This document shows, piece after piece, positions 12,801-24,861 of a DNA stretch of 64,000 nucleotides. Source of the DNA: Plasmodium brasilianum (Eukaryota > Apicomplexa > Aconoidasida > Haemosporida > Plasmodiidae); the NCBI RefSeq assembly GCF_023973825.1, contig NC_090125.1, positions 2,763,412-2,827,411 on the forward strand, given 5' to 3'. A program made the translations under genes and the position numbers. A model generated the notes under the pieces. That model searched no databases, had not been told where the DNA came from, and worked only from the letters and a program-made list of their open reading frames with translations. The stretch's first letter is position 1; every line of letters begins with the position of its first letter.

Positions 12801-13245
12801 CAATAATTAATACTACATTTTTATCCACTGGGTTCACCATAATAAGATCTACTACAGTCATCTCATTTGTATGATTTGATGCGTCATTTTTATTATTTCC
12901 ATTTTCAGATAAATTACTTGTTATATTTGTCCATATCTTACCACCATCCGCACTTCTATATAATCTTCCTTTTACTGTTTTAACTAAAACAGTCATATGA
13001 TTATTACCACACCACTGAACATCGTCCACAGCACTATCGAAATTGATTTCACTAACTGATACTTTTTTTTTTGTTATTTGACATTGTGCTAAATATATTA
13101 ATGAGAAAAAAAGGAAAAAAAAAATGTAAAGAAAAGAACAATTTTTATTTATATTTTTTGAAAAAAAATTTCGCATCTTTGTTTCATCTGATCTGTAACT
13201 CTTTTTATATCTTAAACAATTCCTCCTTTCAACCTTTTTTTTCAT
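9845..13245 (-). CDS. SORTLR: Sortilin, VPS10-domain sorting receptor (4 exons)
   Basis: Sortilin is a type I Golgi receptor that carries cargo to rhoptries and micronemes in apicomplexans. The exons are 13245-10959, 10701-10597, 10393-10287 and 10015-9845, all bounded by GT..AG and in frame, for 889 residues. A signal/anchor sequence lies near residues 36-55. The VPS10 propeller follows, with Asp-box-like motifs (SADGGKIW, STDGGKTF, SRDGGVTW, WNEGQSWF). A Cys-rich 10CC module then runs from CKGLWAAD to DICINGW. Exon 2 encodes the membrane span (ILFIIFIIGLIMLIVTY), and exons 3-4 the cytoplasmic tail with acidic stretches (EFIDAQQ, DDNEED) of the kind used for adaptor binding. The first ATG in frame is at 13245; a second Met at about residue 25 could also start the signal. 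Length and domain order match the family. Confidence 0.93.
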
Positions 13246-13480
13246 TATTCAACTGTATAAATATTGTATTACTTCAGTACTGTAAAAATTGTTATTTTAA
13301 CAAATAAGATATATTTAACGTTTTCCTCAGATTTCACATGTATGAAACACTTTCTTTTTATTTTCCTTTACGTCGAACGCTTCTTGGGCTTTGAGTATAT
13401 TTTGTTATGAAGATGGAAGAAAAGCATAAAAGCGGAAATAAACAGGTGTTTATAAGTATATATATAATGTAAATATATAT

Positions 13481-13630
13481 ATAAATATACATACATATAC
13501 ATAAATATACATACATATACATAAATATGCATACATATACATAAATATACATACATATACATAAATATACATACATATACATAAATATACATACATATAC
13601 ATAAATATACATACATATACATAAATATAC
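13481..13630. repeat. 20-bp minisatellite, about 7.5 copies
   Basis: Tandem units of ataaatatacatacatatac run from 13481; seven full copies are followed by a partial one. One unit carries ataaatatgc in place of ataaatatac. The array lies about 250-400 bp upstream of the sortilin start. It opens long spurious Tyr/Ile/Cys-rich frames on the minus strand. Confidence 0.92.
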
Positions 13631-16040
13631 ATATATATATATATATACATACATACATGCATATGTACATACCTTAAATATTTGCGAAATTCAAATTTTT
13701 TCTTAAAAAAAAAAAAAAAAAATTTCTTAAGGTAAAATAAAATCAAGCACATCGTGTGAATATATATATATATATATATAAACTGTTTTCATAATACTGT
13801 GTTACTTTTGAAAACATGTGGATGATTAAACAATTTTTGTAAAACCCATTATCACATTTTGCTTTTTTTTTTTTTTTTTTTAATTATATAATTACACCAG
13901 TAAGATATAATAGCGTTGCTTGTTTATGAACAGAATTGAAGGAAATAAAAAAAAATCAAATTGCAGGTAGAACTACAAAAATGCTTCCATGGCAGGTAGT
14001 ATTTAATAAACTTTTAAACCTATTTATATATACAGATATATGTAATGCAGAGTTAAAAGCATTTGCTAAAAACATTATATTGAAGTATTGAAAGAAGTAT
14101 ATCAAGGGAAAGAGCATAATTTCTAATTGTACTCATAAGTACAACTTAATTTTATTTAAAATAGTACTATATGAAGATTTTTCCTATTCCTTTTTTATTT
14201 AAGTTTCTATCAAAAGATTCATTTGTTACACAACTCGTGGATTAATATATTTTTGTATAATTTAATGAACATGTACGTTTAAAAATTTTAAAATAAAGGT
14301 ATCCATAAATAATATTTAACTTAGAGTGTCTATATAATCTTTATTTACATATATGTTGTACGTGCATATAAATGTATAGGTAAGTTAAAAATATTTATAT
14401 AAATAGGTGTATATTATCTCGTTTCCTATTGCTTCGTTTTAATAAAGCTAAAGTTTAACTAAAATAATAAAAAAATTAAAAATATTGTTGTAACTAACGA
14501 AAAATAGAAAATGATTTATTTAACTAAATGCAAAATGAATATGATGTTTTGCTAAAATAGATGACTTTTTAATAAAAACCTAAAAGATATAAATAGTTAA
14601 ATGAAGTGTGTATTCATGTATGTATACTTATATGTGTGTGTAAAGATAACTCAATAAAAGAGTTAACACTTGAACTACCCTTTAAACGTAAGTACTATTT
14701 TAAATATTAAGAAAAAAGAAAAACAAAAGCAATTTATTTATTATAGTGATTAAGTACATGTTATAAATTGCTCTGCAAGGTACATAGTCTTAACGCACTC
14801 TGAATTAACGTTGCGGAAGTATGCAAAAAGAAATTTCCATATTATATTTAAGTTGAAAATTATTTTATTATTTTATTTTTTTTTTTTGATTTTATACACT
14901 TGTAAGAGAAATAACTCTTTTTTAAAATGTATATAAAAATAAATATAGCCAAATTTGAAAATTGGTGTATAATTTATAAATTGAAAAAAAAAATGATTTC
15001 AAATTAAAAAACAAGGGCTATTTAAAGCATTTGTAACTCTAATTGCTATTATTTTTAATAGCAATTTACATTTTTTTACTTGATCATCTAATGGTTTAAT
15101 AAAATAACAATGAATAAAAAGAAAAAGACTAGGTTTAAAAAAAAAAAATTATTGATTTAATTTTGTCTTTTTCTCAAAATTTTTATTATTTCTTCATTTA
15201 TTACAAAAATTAAAAGTAGAAGCAAATGTGGTTTGTAAAATCATTTTATAGGCCAAAAAGTTTTCTAACTTTTTTAATATGCATTATACCCGTATTACAT
15301 TTTTTTTTTTTATTTGTTGTTCCAAATAAACTATGTAAAATAAATAATCTTGTGTACTTAAGAAATGATAGAACATACGGAAAACAAAAACAAAAAAAAA
15401 AAAAAAAAAGTAATTACGTCATTTTTCTTTAAAATAGTCTATGCTCATTACGTATTCACATTAAACTTTTCTATGGCTTCTTAAATGGATACTATTCAAC
15501 TGGTTAAAGGAGTATTGCGTGATACTTTCTTAGCTGTATTTGCATGTATGTGCAAATATATATATATACTTAGAACGAGCATATTGATCATTGCTCTAAG
15601 AAAGGAACATTTAAGGTGAACAATAAAAATTTATGTTTTACCTAGGTTTTTTATTATTTATTAATATTGTCTAACGCTTAATACACATGTTTATGCCGTT
15701 CTAAGCTAACATTTTTAATGCCATTGTTTGTTTTTAAATGTTAAAAATAAATAAATGTGTATACATATGTTAAAATATGTAAAAAATTGGCGCACACACA
15801 CATTCATTTTTGTTGTAGTAACATTTATTATGCTTCTCTCACAAAACATAGCTTACAAATAAAATGGTTATAAAGCTTAAATTTACTATGTTCGAATTAA
15901 GTTAAAATTCCTTATACTATATCTGTTAAAATGTAAAGTGGCCTTTGATGTTTATCGTTATTAATTCATTTTTTTTTTTCATATGTTTAATCTGTTTATA
16001 TTTATCTACGTTCAATTTGTTTATTTTTGCTTATGTAAAA

Positions 16041-16300
16041 TTTCTTCGCTTTTTCATATGCATAATTTCTTCGCTTTTTCATATGTATAATTTCTTCGCT
16101 TTTTCATATGCATAATCTCTTCACTTTTTCATATGTATAATTTCTTCGCTTTTTCATATGCATGATTTCTTCGCTTTTTCATATGCATAATTTCTTCGCT
16201 TTTTCATATGCATAATTTCTTCGCTTTTTCATATGCATAATTTCTTCGCTTTTTCATATGCATAATTTCTTCGCTTTTTCATATGCATAATTTTTTCGCT
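16041..16300. repeat. 25-bp minisatellite, ten copies
   Basis: Ten consecutive 25-bp units of tttcttcgctttttcatatg plus cataa run from 16041 to about 16290, with a decayed eleventh unit. Sparse variants occur (cat/tat, tcg/tca, cataa/catga). Each unit contains a CATATG palindrome and a pyrimidine-rich TTCTTCGCTTTTTC block. It lies about 1 kb upstream of the calcineurin B coding start. Confidence 0.92.
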
Positions 16301-17287
16301 TTATTACATATTCAATTTTTTCATTTTCTTTTTATGATTAATTTTTTTTTTTGAATACACTTTTTTTTTTTTTTTTTTACCTCTCTTTTTTGTTCGAATG
16401 TGCATGAATGCGCAACAAAAATTTATTCACATTGAAGCATTTTTCGAAAAAACAATAGCCCTTCTTACTATTTAGTAATGACCATTTTATATATATACAT
16501 ACACATATGTATACATATATAAATATGTATATACATATGTTATCAAATTGAAGTATTTAATGTTTTGACGATTATTTTTATTATCTTTATTGGAACTTAG
16601 TTTTAGTTAGAATTATTAGCGTTATTGTGTGATACTTCAATACAATACACATTTTCCATTAATTTTTAGTTTATACCTACATGTAATATATCTTTTTAAA
16701 ACAGTCCAACATTTTAGAAGCCGAAACTTCAGCGTACTTTTAATTTACAGTTATATTGCAGTTTTTAATAAATTATAATAGTTTTATTAGCTTCAGAAAG
16801 TAAAAATTCTATTATATATTACATTTTCCTATTGATAAAACTCATAATAGCTATGTTCAAGGAATTCATAAAATCATAATAACTATTTTAATTACCCGAT
16901 TTTTCATATAAGCGGATGTGAGTATATTTACATATGTATATATATTATGTACATCCGGCCTACTTTAGCTTAGTAAATCTTCATATTAGGAAGGAGAAAA
17001 GGGTCATGAGGAAATATATCAATAATAATAACAAAAAGGAAAAAGAAGAATATTCCCTTCAGAACATACTTATATAACTTTAAAAGACTATAATTACACG
17101 GGAAATTTTACAAGAATGTTTATATTTTCATTTTTATAAAGTTGTCTTAGTAATTTTATTCGGAGGTAGTACATAATATATTTAAAACTCCAAAATTACG
17201 ATTAAAAGAAGTAATTGAAGAAGAGTTGGAGCTATATTTAATTGAATTTTATGTTAAACTTTGCTATGAATACCTAGAAACTGAAAT

Positions 17288-18749
17288 ATGGGGTGAGTGA
17301 ATATTTAAAATTATACACAAACGTACAAACAAAAACTTTGATAGACTCAATAAAGATTGGTGTAAAAAAGGAACCATTAAAATTACCTGATAATTCATAG
17401 TATATTTGTTTGAGTTAAAATATTGATGTGAGCATCGTAAAATTTGTTATATATATATATATATATATACATTTATTTAGTTATTTATTTATTTATGTAT
17501 ATGCATATTTGTTATTCTCTTCGTTACAAATTTGACGTAGAAACACACAAGCAATACTATCTGAGAAGGATCAAAAGGATTTATTACAAGCAGCTAATTT
17601 TAGTGAAACTGATATAAAAAAAATGTACAAAAGGTTTATAGAACTTGACACAAATAAGAACGGACAGCTAGATCCAAATGAATTATTTGATGTTCCTGAA
17701 ATAAGTGATGTAAAAAGAAAAGAAAATTATTCTTGGAAATATAAAAAGAACTATTTCATGATTTTGTATAAAAATAATTTTTTTTTATGATTGTATTCTA
17801 TCAAAGTGTTTCAAGACCAAAAATAATTTTGTTTATAATAATGTAATATTTTTTTTTTCTTTCTTATTCCTCATTTTTTTCTTCCACTTCTTTATCTTCT
17901 TCCATATGATGAGTTTATTAATAAATAATTATTTTTACATATATTTTAGAACCCATTAGTAAAACGAGTTATATCAATATTTGATTCAAATTCAGACGGA
18001 AAAGTTTCCTTTGTTGAATTTTTAGTTGGCATTAGTATATGATAAAATAACACTTCATTTAATCAATACTATTTTATTATCAAGTTTAAAAATACACTTC
18101 TAAATATTTTTAATTTCAAATATTTATATGTTTATTTCACAACGTTATTTTTATATAAACGTCTTTTTTACCACTTTCCTTTTATAGCAAAACTAGCGTC
18201 AAGTACTGACGATTTCCAAAAGAAAAAATTTGCCTTTGACATTTATGATATAAACAAAGATGGAATGATTTCCAATGGAGAGTTATTTACCGTTATGAAA
18301 ATGATGATCGGGAATAATTTAAATGACATACAGGTAGTATCTTTTGTTTGAATGAAAAAAAAAATATATATAAGGAAAAAAAAATTCGAAATGTAAACTG
18401 TATTTTATATACAGTAGCTGTTTTAAGCACTATTTTATTTACTCTTCTTAACTTCTCTTAGTTACAGCAGCTAGTTGATCGAACAATTTTGCAAGCAGAC
18501 AAAGATGGGGATGGGATGATTTCCTTTGAGGAATTTAAAGATGTAATTATTTGCTTTACAGTGCAAGTGTATATTGATGAATAATTTACATAGTATTTTT
18601 ACCTTTCGTAATATACATATACATACATACATATACATACATATATATATATATATGTGTATACCGGCATGTAAACACATATATACATTTTTTTTATGTA
18701 GATGATATCACATATGGATGTTGGAAGTAAATTGAAGCTGGACTTATAA
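17288..18749 (+). CDS. CnB: Calcineurin B regulatory subunit (6 exons)
   Basis: CnB is the Ca2+-binding subunit of the calcineurin phosphatase, which Plasmodium needs for host-cell attachment and invasion. The exons are 17288-17292, 17541-17709, 17950-18034, 18188-18333, 18462-18542 and 18702-18749, joining in frame to 177 residues. The first exon supplies only ATGGG; splicing to AAACACACAAG creates M-G-N-T-Q, with Gly2 placed for N-myristoylation. Four EF-hands are visible: [36 protein letters not shown] and [12 protein letters not shown]. All have acidic residues at loop positions 1 and 12. The C-terminus LKLDL matches the family. No single long frame exists, so the gene is easily missed. 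I am very sure of exons 2-6; exon 1 rests on the exact match to the conserved MGNTQ start. Confidence 0.95.
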
Positions 18750-19983
18750 ATGTAAAATCCTCCATATCTGGGAAATTACTCTTGCACGTTTATGTGCATC
18801 TAATTGTATGTTAATTTACTTATTAACTTACCTATTGACATTATTATCTAATTATGTTTTGATTTATCTGTTTATCCGTATATCAATATAATATGCAGAT
18901 ATATATATATATGAATTTATTTATTGCCTATATTATTCCCCTTTTTTTACTGTTACAACATAAAATTTTATTAATATTGTTTGTTTTTTTTTTTTCCATT
19001 TATAATGCTATATATCATCTTATCATTCCATTAACGCACACCCATACACAAATAAAAAAAATATATATATATGTATATGAACTCGAATAACAAATAAAAA
19101 AATTGAAAAGGTGTATTTATATATACTATAGTTATTACAATATTTTAATTTTAAATATAAAATTAAAAAGCTAAGAGTTCCCATATTATTTATAAATTCT
19201 CCCATTTAGTAGACATCCATATTTTCAATAATAATAAAATTACAACGAATATTAGAAGTATTTATTTCTGTATAAATTTTATAATAGTAGTTAGTAATAA
19301 AATAATCGTTAGCATACATACACGTTGTATTATTTTACAAGGGAAAATAATAGACCTTTTTAAAGCTTTTCCCGACCTGTAGAAGTTATGAAAAAAAAAA
19401 AAAATTATTAAGATAAACTAACCGGCAAATTTTATATCCATAAAATGATGTTAGACATATCTTTATTTTAACATATGACAAATACACTCATAATGACATT
19501 TGTGTACTGTAAGCATACAATAAAACATGTGCAATGAATTATTTTCCTCGTTGAAAAAGTGCAAAAGAACTCCTGACCGAACAATGTTTGATCCTTTATT
19601 AAGAAAAAAAAAAAAAATAAAATATACATATATATATATACTGAAGATGAAATGTGAAACTTGAAGTAGATTAAAGCACCATTTTCATTCCTTGTGCGGA
19701 AACTTCAATTTTACTGAATTTATTTGCCGTTTCTTTTCTTTATTGTCTTAATTATTATAAGCATTCTTTTGTAATAACATATTATGCACATACAAATGTC
19801 CAGTTTTTTTCTTTTGCACGCTCTTTATCATAATTATAATGTTACTTAAATTGCATTGCATCATTAATTTTGTAACATTTATATTTATTTTAATGTTGTA
19901 AAGTAAGAATAGAGGTTATTTATTTATTTTACGCTTTTGAAAAAAGATAATTTTGTATATATTTTGAGTGGGGGTAAGATAAT
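18750..19983. other. Intergenic region between calcineurin B and LAP5
   Basis: Tandemly oriented genes flank this 1.2-kb AT-rich spacer, which holds the calcineurin B 3' UTR and the LAP5 promoter. It includes TA-rich tracts and A runs near 19389 and 19605. No gene is visible. Confidence 0.65.
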
Positions 19984-20132
19984 ATGGAAACTGTTCATTT
20001 TATTTTTCTTGTATTGTCCTTTCTTATATGTAAATGCTATTCTCAAAATTATGATAAAGAAAATTTGAAAGTAACAGATAAGAATAAGTGGAAGTACTAA
20101 AATATGCATACGTGCAAATGTCCGTACGTCCA

Positions 20133-20197
<65 letters not shown>

Positions 20198-22844
20198 ATA
20201 TATATGTAGATACTTATAAATACTTGTATTTGAAGCCTTAAATGCTCTTTTTACTCTTGTACATCAGTGATTCATAATTCGTGTGCATATATATATGTAC
20301 ATAATGGCATCAGCTTCTGAAATACGAAAGAGTTTTTCTTCTTTTTAGAAACTAACAGAATACCGTCAACAACACAGGAAAACAGTGGATGGCCGGTTAT
20401 GCGCTGCGGCGTTTGTGCAAGATGATCAGACATACACAGACTGTACAAAAGCGACGGATCCTAACGGAATAACTGGAAAAGATTGGTGTTATGTAGAAGT
20501 CCAGTTAATAGGCAAGGGTAACAGAGATTGGGATTATTGTAAAGGAGTAATTAATTATGATGTTGTAAGGTCAAAAGCTCGAACATTTTTTCAAGCGAAA
20601 TCAAATGAGTTAAGTAGTGCTGTTACAAAATTAGATGTTGAACACAAGAAATTAGGAGGTATATATGAGAAATATCAAGAAATATGTGGAGCTACATCAG
20701 AGTTATTAAAAAAGAAAATTCAAGAAATTAATGACATAGCTAAAATATCGAGTAGAAATATAAATAAGTTATTATTACAAGCATCATCTATTAGTGATAC
20801 AGAAACCAAAATGTATGAACTAGAAGATGAAGTAGACAAGAATAGAAAAGCATTTCTGGAAAACAAAAAAAATTGTTCTGTATTAAAAGGATATGCTGTT
20901 GAAGATAGAGCTGATGGACTAATTGGTAGCTACTATGACAATGCTTATTTTTCAGGATATCCTGTATCAATTAATACTGATAAATATATAAATTATATTT
21001 GGGATACAGGTATACCGATAGAAAATATTCCTTATCAACACTTTTCTGTTAGATGGGATGGATATTTAAAAATTCCTCAAACAGGTAACTATATTATAAC
21101 TATTGAACATGACTGTGGCGTAAGAATATTTTTGGATAATTCTCCAATAATAGTGAGTAATATGCCATATCCAAAAGAAGATGAATCAGAAGAGATGAAA
21201 CCAATATCTGTTCTTCCTATCGAAAAAATAAATGCTAAGGTACATAAAATTAGTTCAGAAAAATTAGGATTAATTGGAGGAAAGAAATACAAATTTCGTA
21301 TAGAATATTTTCACTTAAGTAGTATTAAATATGAAAATCCTGACAATGCTCATATTATTATATATTGGAAATCTGATAATATAGTAGAGGAAATTATTCC
21401 AACAAATTATTTTTTCCAAGGTAACGTAACCAGCCCATTAAGAATTAGTGAACTAAGAGGTAATGAATATGAAATTATTTTCCTTGAAAATGGGGTGTAT
21501 GCTTTTATGAATTCATTAGATTTCATAGTTACTGATATCCCTACTATTTATGAAAGATCAAAAGCTATCCGTACTTTGTCTGATCCTAATAAAAATACCA
21601 TTCGATTCAGAATAAATGCATACAGTACTGCCTACATTGCTATACCAAAGGAAGAAAAGGAAATTCCCCTTAACGATGTATCTAAAAAGAATTTCGTAAA
21701 TACGAAAGAGACCTTATCCATATATCAAGTACAAGAAGCAAATACTAACGCAACTGAACAAAAAATATATAATGTATTCTCGTCTGAATACTACGAGGGA
21801 GAAGTAATAATAAAATTACAGAAACCAACGCCATTTCTTATATTCATGCAACAAAAGGAATTAAGATCTACAGACATTTGTAGAGGATATATACAAGCAG
21901 TTTCGCTAACAAATTCAGCTTATTTTAATTCTTGTTATACCTCTTCTTATGAATCCAAAAAATTTGATTGTAATGCTGGTTTTAGTGGAGATAATCATGA
22001 AAAGGAATATTCAACATGGAAAACAGCTTCAAATAAATCATTAGGACAATATGTAAGCATCAATTTTAACTACGATATGGATATATATTCATTTACTTTC
22101 AAAACGTTAAATTCGACAGAAAATGCAATTACAGAACTATCCTTATATTTTCCTAACACGAAGAATCCTGAAACGTTTACAATATCTTTAGGACATCATC
22201 ATTACAAGCTGAAGACACCTATAAAAACAAAAACGATAAAAGCTGTTATATCTAAAGTAAATGATCCAAAAAGTCAGAGTGGTGGAAATATTGCTTTTTA
22301 TGGTATCCCATGTATAGACTCAAAAAATCAGCAAATTAATATAGAAAAAAAAAATCAGTACGAAATTAATATTTTTTTTAGAAGTAAGAATGTTAACATA
22401 TTAACAAAACCATTAAATTGGCTCATAGATAGTGGAATGAAAAAACAAGTGCATGGAAATTTTAAATACGGCTGGGAAAAATTACCTACATCAATAGAGT
22501 CAGAAAATTTAGACAAAAAAGATTTATCACATGCAGGTATATCATTCCTCCCTTTAGAATGTAAAATTAATGAAGCTTGTGATACTTTGAATACTTGGTC
22601 AATTGACTTATTACACGAAGGAACGTATTACATATCTATAGAAATCGGCTCCCCATCCGGAAGACAAGAATTAAATTCAATTAAAGTAAATGGTGAAGTA
22701 TTTATAAATAACATTTTCTTGAAACCTAAGCAGTACACAAAAGTTAGCGCTGAAGTTAATATAACAAAAAATAAAATAGTACAAATTTCTACAAACACGA
22801 ATACGGTAATCCAATCCGTACAACTTTTATTCCTGCATAATTAA
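19984..22844 (+). CDS. LAP5: LCCL/lectin adhesive-like protein LAP5 (FNPA), 2 exons
   Basis: LAP/CCp-family proteins are made in female gametocytes and act in ookinete crystalloids and sporozoite formation. Exon 1 (19984-20070) encodes a signal peptide ([18 protein letters not shown]). Exon 2 (20349-22844) joins in phase 0 at ...NLK|KLTEYR, giving 860 residues. A fibronectin type II domain spans about residues 44-95, with cysteines 47, 61, 76 and 93 and the WCY motif. A helical, probably coiled segment covers about 100-180. A PA14 domain begins near 215 ([15 protein letters not shown]) and a discoidin-like region with paired cysteines lies near 540-690. FN2 plus PA14 is the defining combination of FNPA, and the gene sits beside calcineurin B as I recall for PF3D7_1451600. 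I do not see a canonical LCCL domain. Confidence 0.9.
20135..20192. repeat. (TA)n microsatellite in the LAP5 intron
   Basis: About 58 bp of uninterrupted TA dinucleotides lie inside the 278-bp intron of LAP5 (20071-20348). An imperfect TATGTGTATATATATG tail follows. Confidence 0.95.
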
Positions 22845-24423
22845 TATGCTAATGTTTATAAGTGCTATTGTACAATAGTATATTCTATTTATACAAAAAT
22901 ATACAAAGAAAAACTGTTAGCTGATTTTTATGAATTTGCAATTTTTCCTAAATTGTTAAAAAATTATATGTTCAATTCTTTTACTTTATAATAGTTATTT
23001 TTAATATGCAGCACAACCGTTTTTAAAAAAAATTTTTTTACTGTATTTTTTTACATGACTACATTTTGTAGACAGTATGTTTTTTATATTAACGTCGTTT
23101 TTATGAACACCCCATTTTTTCCCTATAACGTCTGCCTCACTTATATGGAAAACTAAAAGAAATATGGCAGTTTTCTGCAAAACGGGCTACCACGATTGTA
23201 TACTTATGTAGATACATATGAACATATAAAACATTCACATTTTGTCTTTTCCATTTCTCTGAAATTTCACGTATAGACATAATTTTAATAATATAACTTC
23301 TATAAAACTACACTTTATATGCACATTTCCATGTAAACGAGGTAGTAGTACTGCACATTACATAAATTCATGGAAATATTTTTATTCTTTCTTTTTTTAA
23401 TCTAGAAGAATATTGATATAGAATATGAACAATATTATAACCGAAATTTCGTTGCATCATTAGCTAGTAAATTAATAACTTCATGAACAAAATATTTAAG
23501 TCCCGTAAATAATGTTAAATTTTTTTTTTCTGTCTTCAAATATATACTACTAAATGTTAACCGTTTTTATGCCGTAGCCATAATGAAAAGTATTATTATT
23601 ATAGTTGTAAAAAAGTGAGATTTTTAACGTACAATATTTTCAATGCTTTAACGCCGAATTAATGTAGGTACAATTAATTTTAGCTTTTTTGCTATCATTA
23701 TGTCACGCCTTAAATGGTACATGTATACATCACATATATATATATATATATATATTTATTTATTTATGTAATATTATAAAAAATTGTTACACTTTTTTTT
23801 TTTTTTATTAAAAAAAAAATACTTCGTAATATATATTCAACGACGGATAAAAGTGTCAATCAATTTGTTTGGAAAATAATACATTTTCAGTACCAATATT
23901 TGTTTGCATCTTCATTAATTCGTATAAAAATCTGTGCATATTTTATTTTATATATATATTATTTATTCACATCATATCATGTAAAATTCTGCATCTCACT
24001 AAAATTTTAATTCTGCTCGATAAAAAATAAAAAAGTAAAAGAAAAAAATTGTGTTTTACTTTTGTTTTAAAAAGATGTAAAAAAGAAAAAAATATCATTT
24101 AAAAATAAATTATTGATAAAATAGTAGGAAAGCATTTTATACTTCTAAAACAGATTGAAAAAAGAAAATTTTTATATTATATGTGCTGTTATTACCTAAA
24201 AATGGCTTATTTGGCTCTCTCTATATATAAGATATATACATATATATAATTTAAGATAATGTATCTTCAATCCAACTTTCTCTTTTCTTTTTTTCCTTCA
24301 CTCCTTTTCAAAAAATGACGAAAAAGGGGTTGTTGAAAAAGTTAAAAAAGTAATAATAAAAATATAAATATAATTAAACGAAATTTAGTTTGTTTGAAGT
24401 TGCATGGAAATGGTAAAGAAAAA
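22845..24423. other. Intergenic region between LAP5 and CWF18
   Basis: AT-rich 1.6-kb spacer. It holds a (TA)n tract near 23733-23754 and a 12-codon open frame just upstream of the next gene (ATG at 24315, MTKKGLLKKLKK, stop at 24351). That frame may be an upstream ORF or a mis-joined first exon. Nothing else is supported. Confidence 0.6.
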
Positions 24424-24861
24424 ATGGAAATGAAAGATTTTAATAATTTGAAATTTTATAATTACATTCCTGTGAATAGAGAACTTAAGAAATGTTGTGT
24501 GCCATGTCCTGATACAGAAGAATTTGAAGTGAAATTAAATCAAGAATTAGATGAACAATTGAAAAATGCATTCCAGGGTAATATCCTTGATCAAATTAAT
24601 GCTAGGAATATCAATGTAGATTTGAAAAGAGATTTACAGAAAAAATTAAATATATTATCAAAAAGAACGGATAAAGCGATCATAGAATTAATTAAAAGGA
24701 AAATAAATGAAAGTAAAAATAATAAGGAAACGTCCAACGTAAATGACGAACAGGAAAATACGAGTATGACATTAAACTTTGACCGAAAAAATGACCACAA
24801 CTTGGGTCATCTTCTACATCAGACACTCAATAAGTTAGATGTAATGGACGAATCAGATTAA
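24424..24861 (+). CDS. Spliceosome factor CWF18 / CCDC12 homologue
   Basis: CWF18/CCDC12 is a small component of the activated spliceosome. Two family blocks are clear: FYNYIPVNRELK near the N-terminus, and VDLKRDLQKKLNILSKRTDKAIIELI in the middle, which matches the family signature DLKRD..KKL..L..RT..AI.EL. The tail after about residue 95 is Asn-rich and acidic. I start at the first in-frame ATG (24424), giving 145 residues; the human protein is slightly longer. The frame is open upstream to 24346 without an ATG. A spliced exon from the ATG at 24315 would need a phase that none of its GT sites gives with the acceptor at 24387-24388. The start is therefore uncertain, but the identity is good. 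Confidence 0.82.
   Translation: MEMKDFNNLKFYNYIPVNRELKKCCVPCPDTEEFEVKLNQELDEQLKNAFQGNILDQINARNINVDLKRDLQKKLNILSKRTDKAIIELIKRKINESKNNKETSNVNDEQENTSMTLNFDRKNDHNLGHLLHQTLNKLDVMDESD

Larger units (their letters stand above)
13246..17287. other. Divergent intergenic region (sortilin / calcineurin B promoters)
   Basis: This 4-kb spacer between divergent genes contains a 20-bp minisatellite (13481-13630) and a 25-bp minisatellite (16041-16300), plus poly-A/T runs. A 68-codon hydrophobic frame at 15226-15432 is not supported as a gene. The calcineurin B leader probably begins somewhere in the last few hundred bases. Confidence 0.65.

Noticed and set aside
15226..15432. 68-codon frame MWFVKSFYRPK... 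with a hydrophobic segment and a GT donor after a poly-A run, like the first exon of an exported protein.
   Set aside because: No acceptor leading to further coding sequence or PEXEL motif follows within the next 2 kb, and T-rich DNA produces hydrophobic frames by chance.
16041..16300. Regular direct repeats that might suggest a CRISPR array.
   Set aside because: Units abut with no unique spacers and the genome is eukaryotic; it is a minisatellite.
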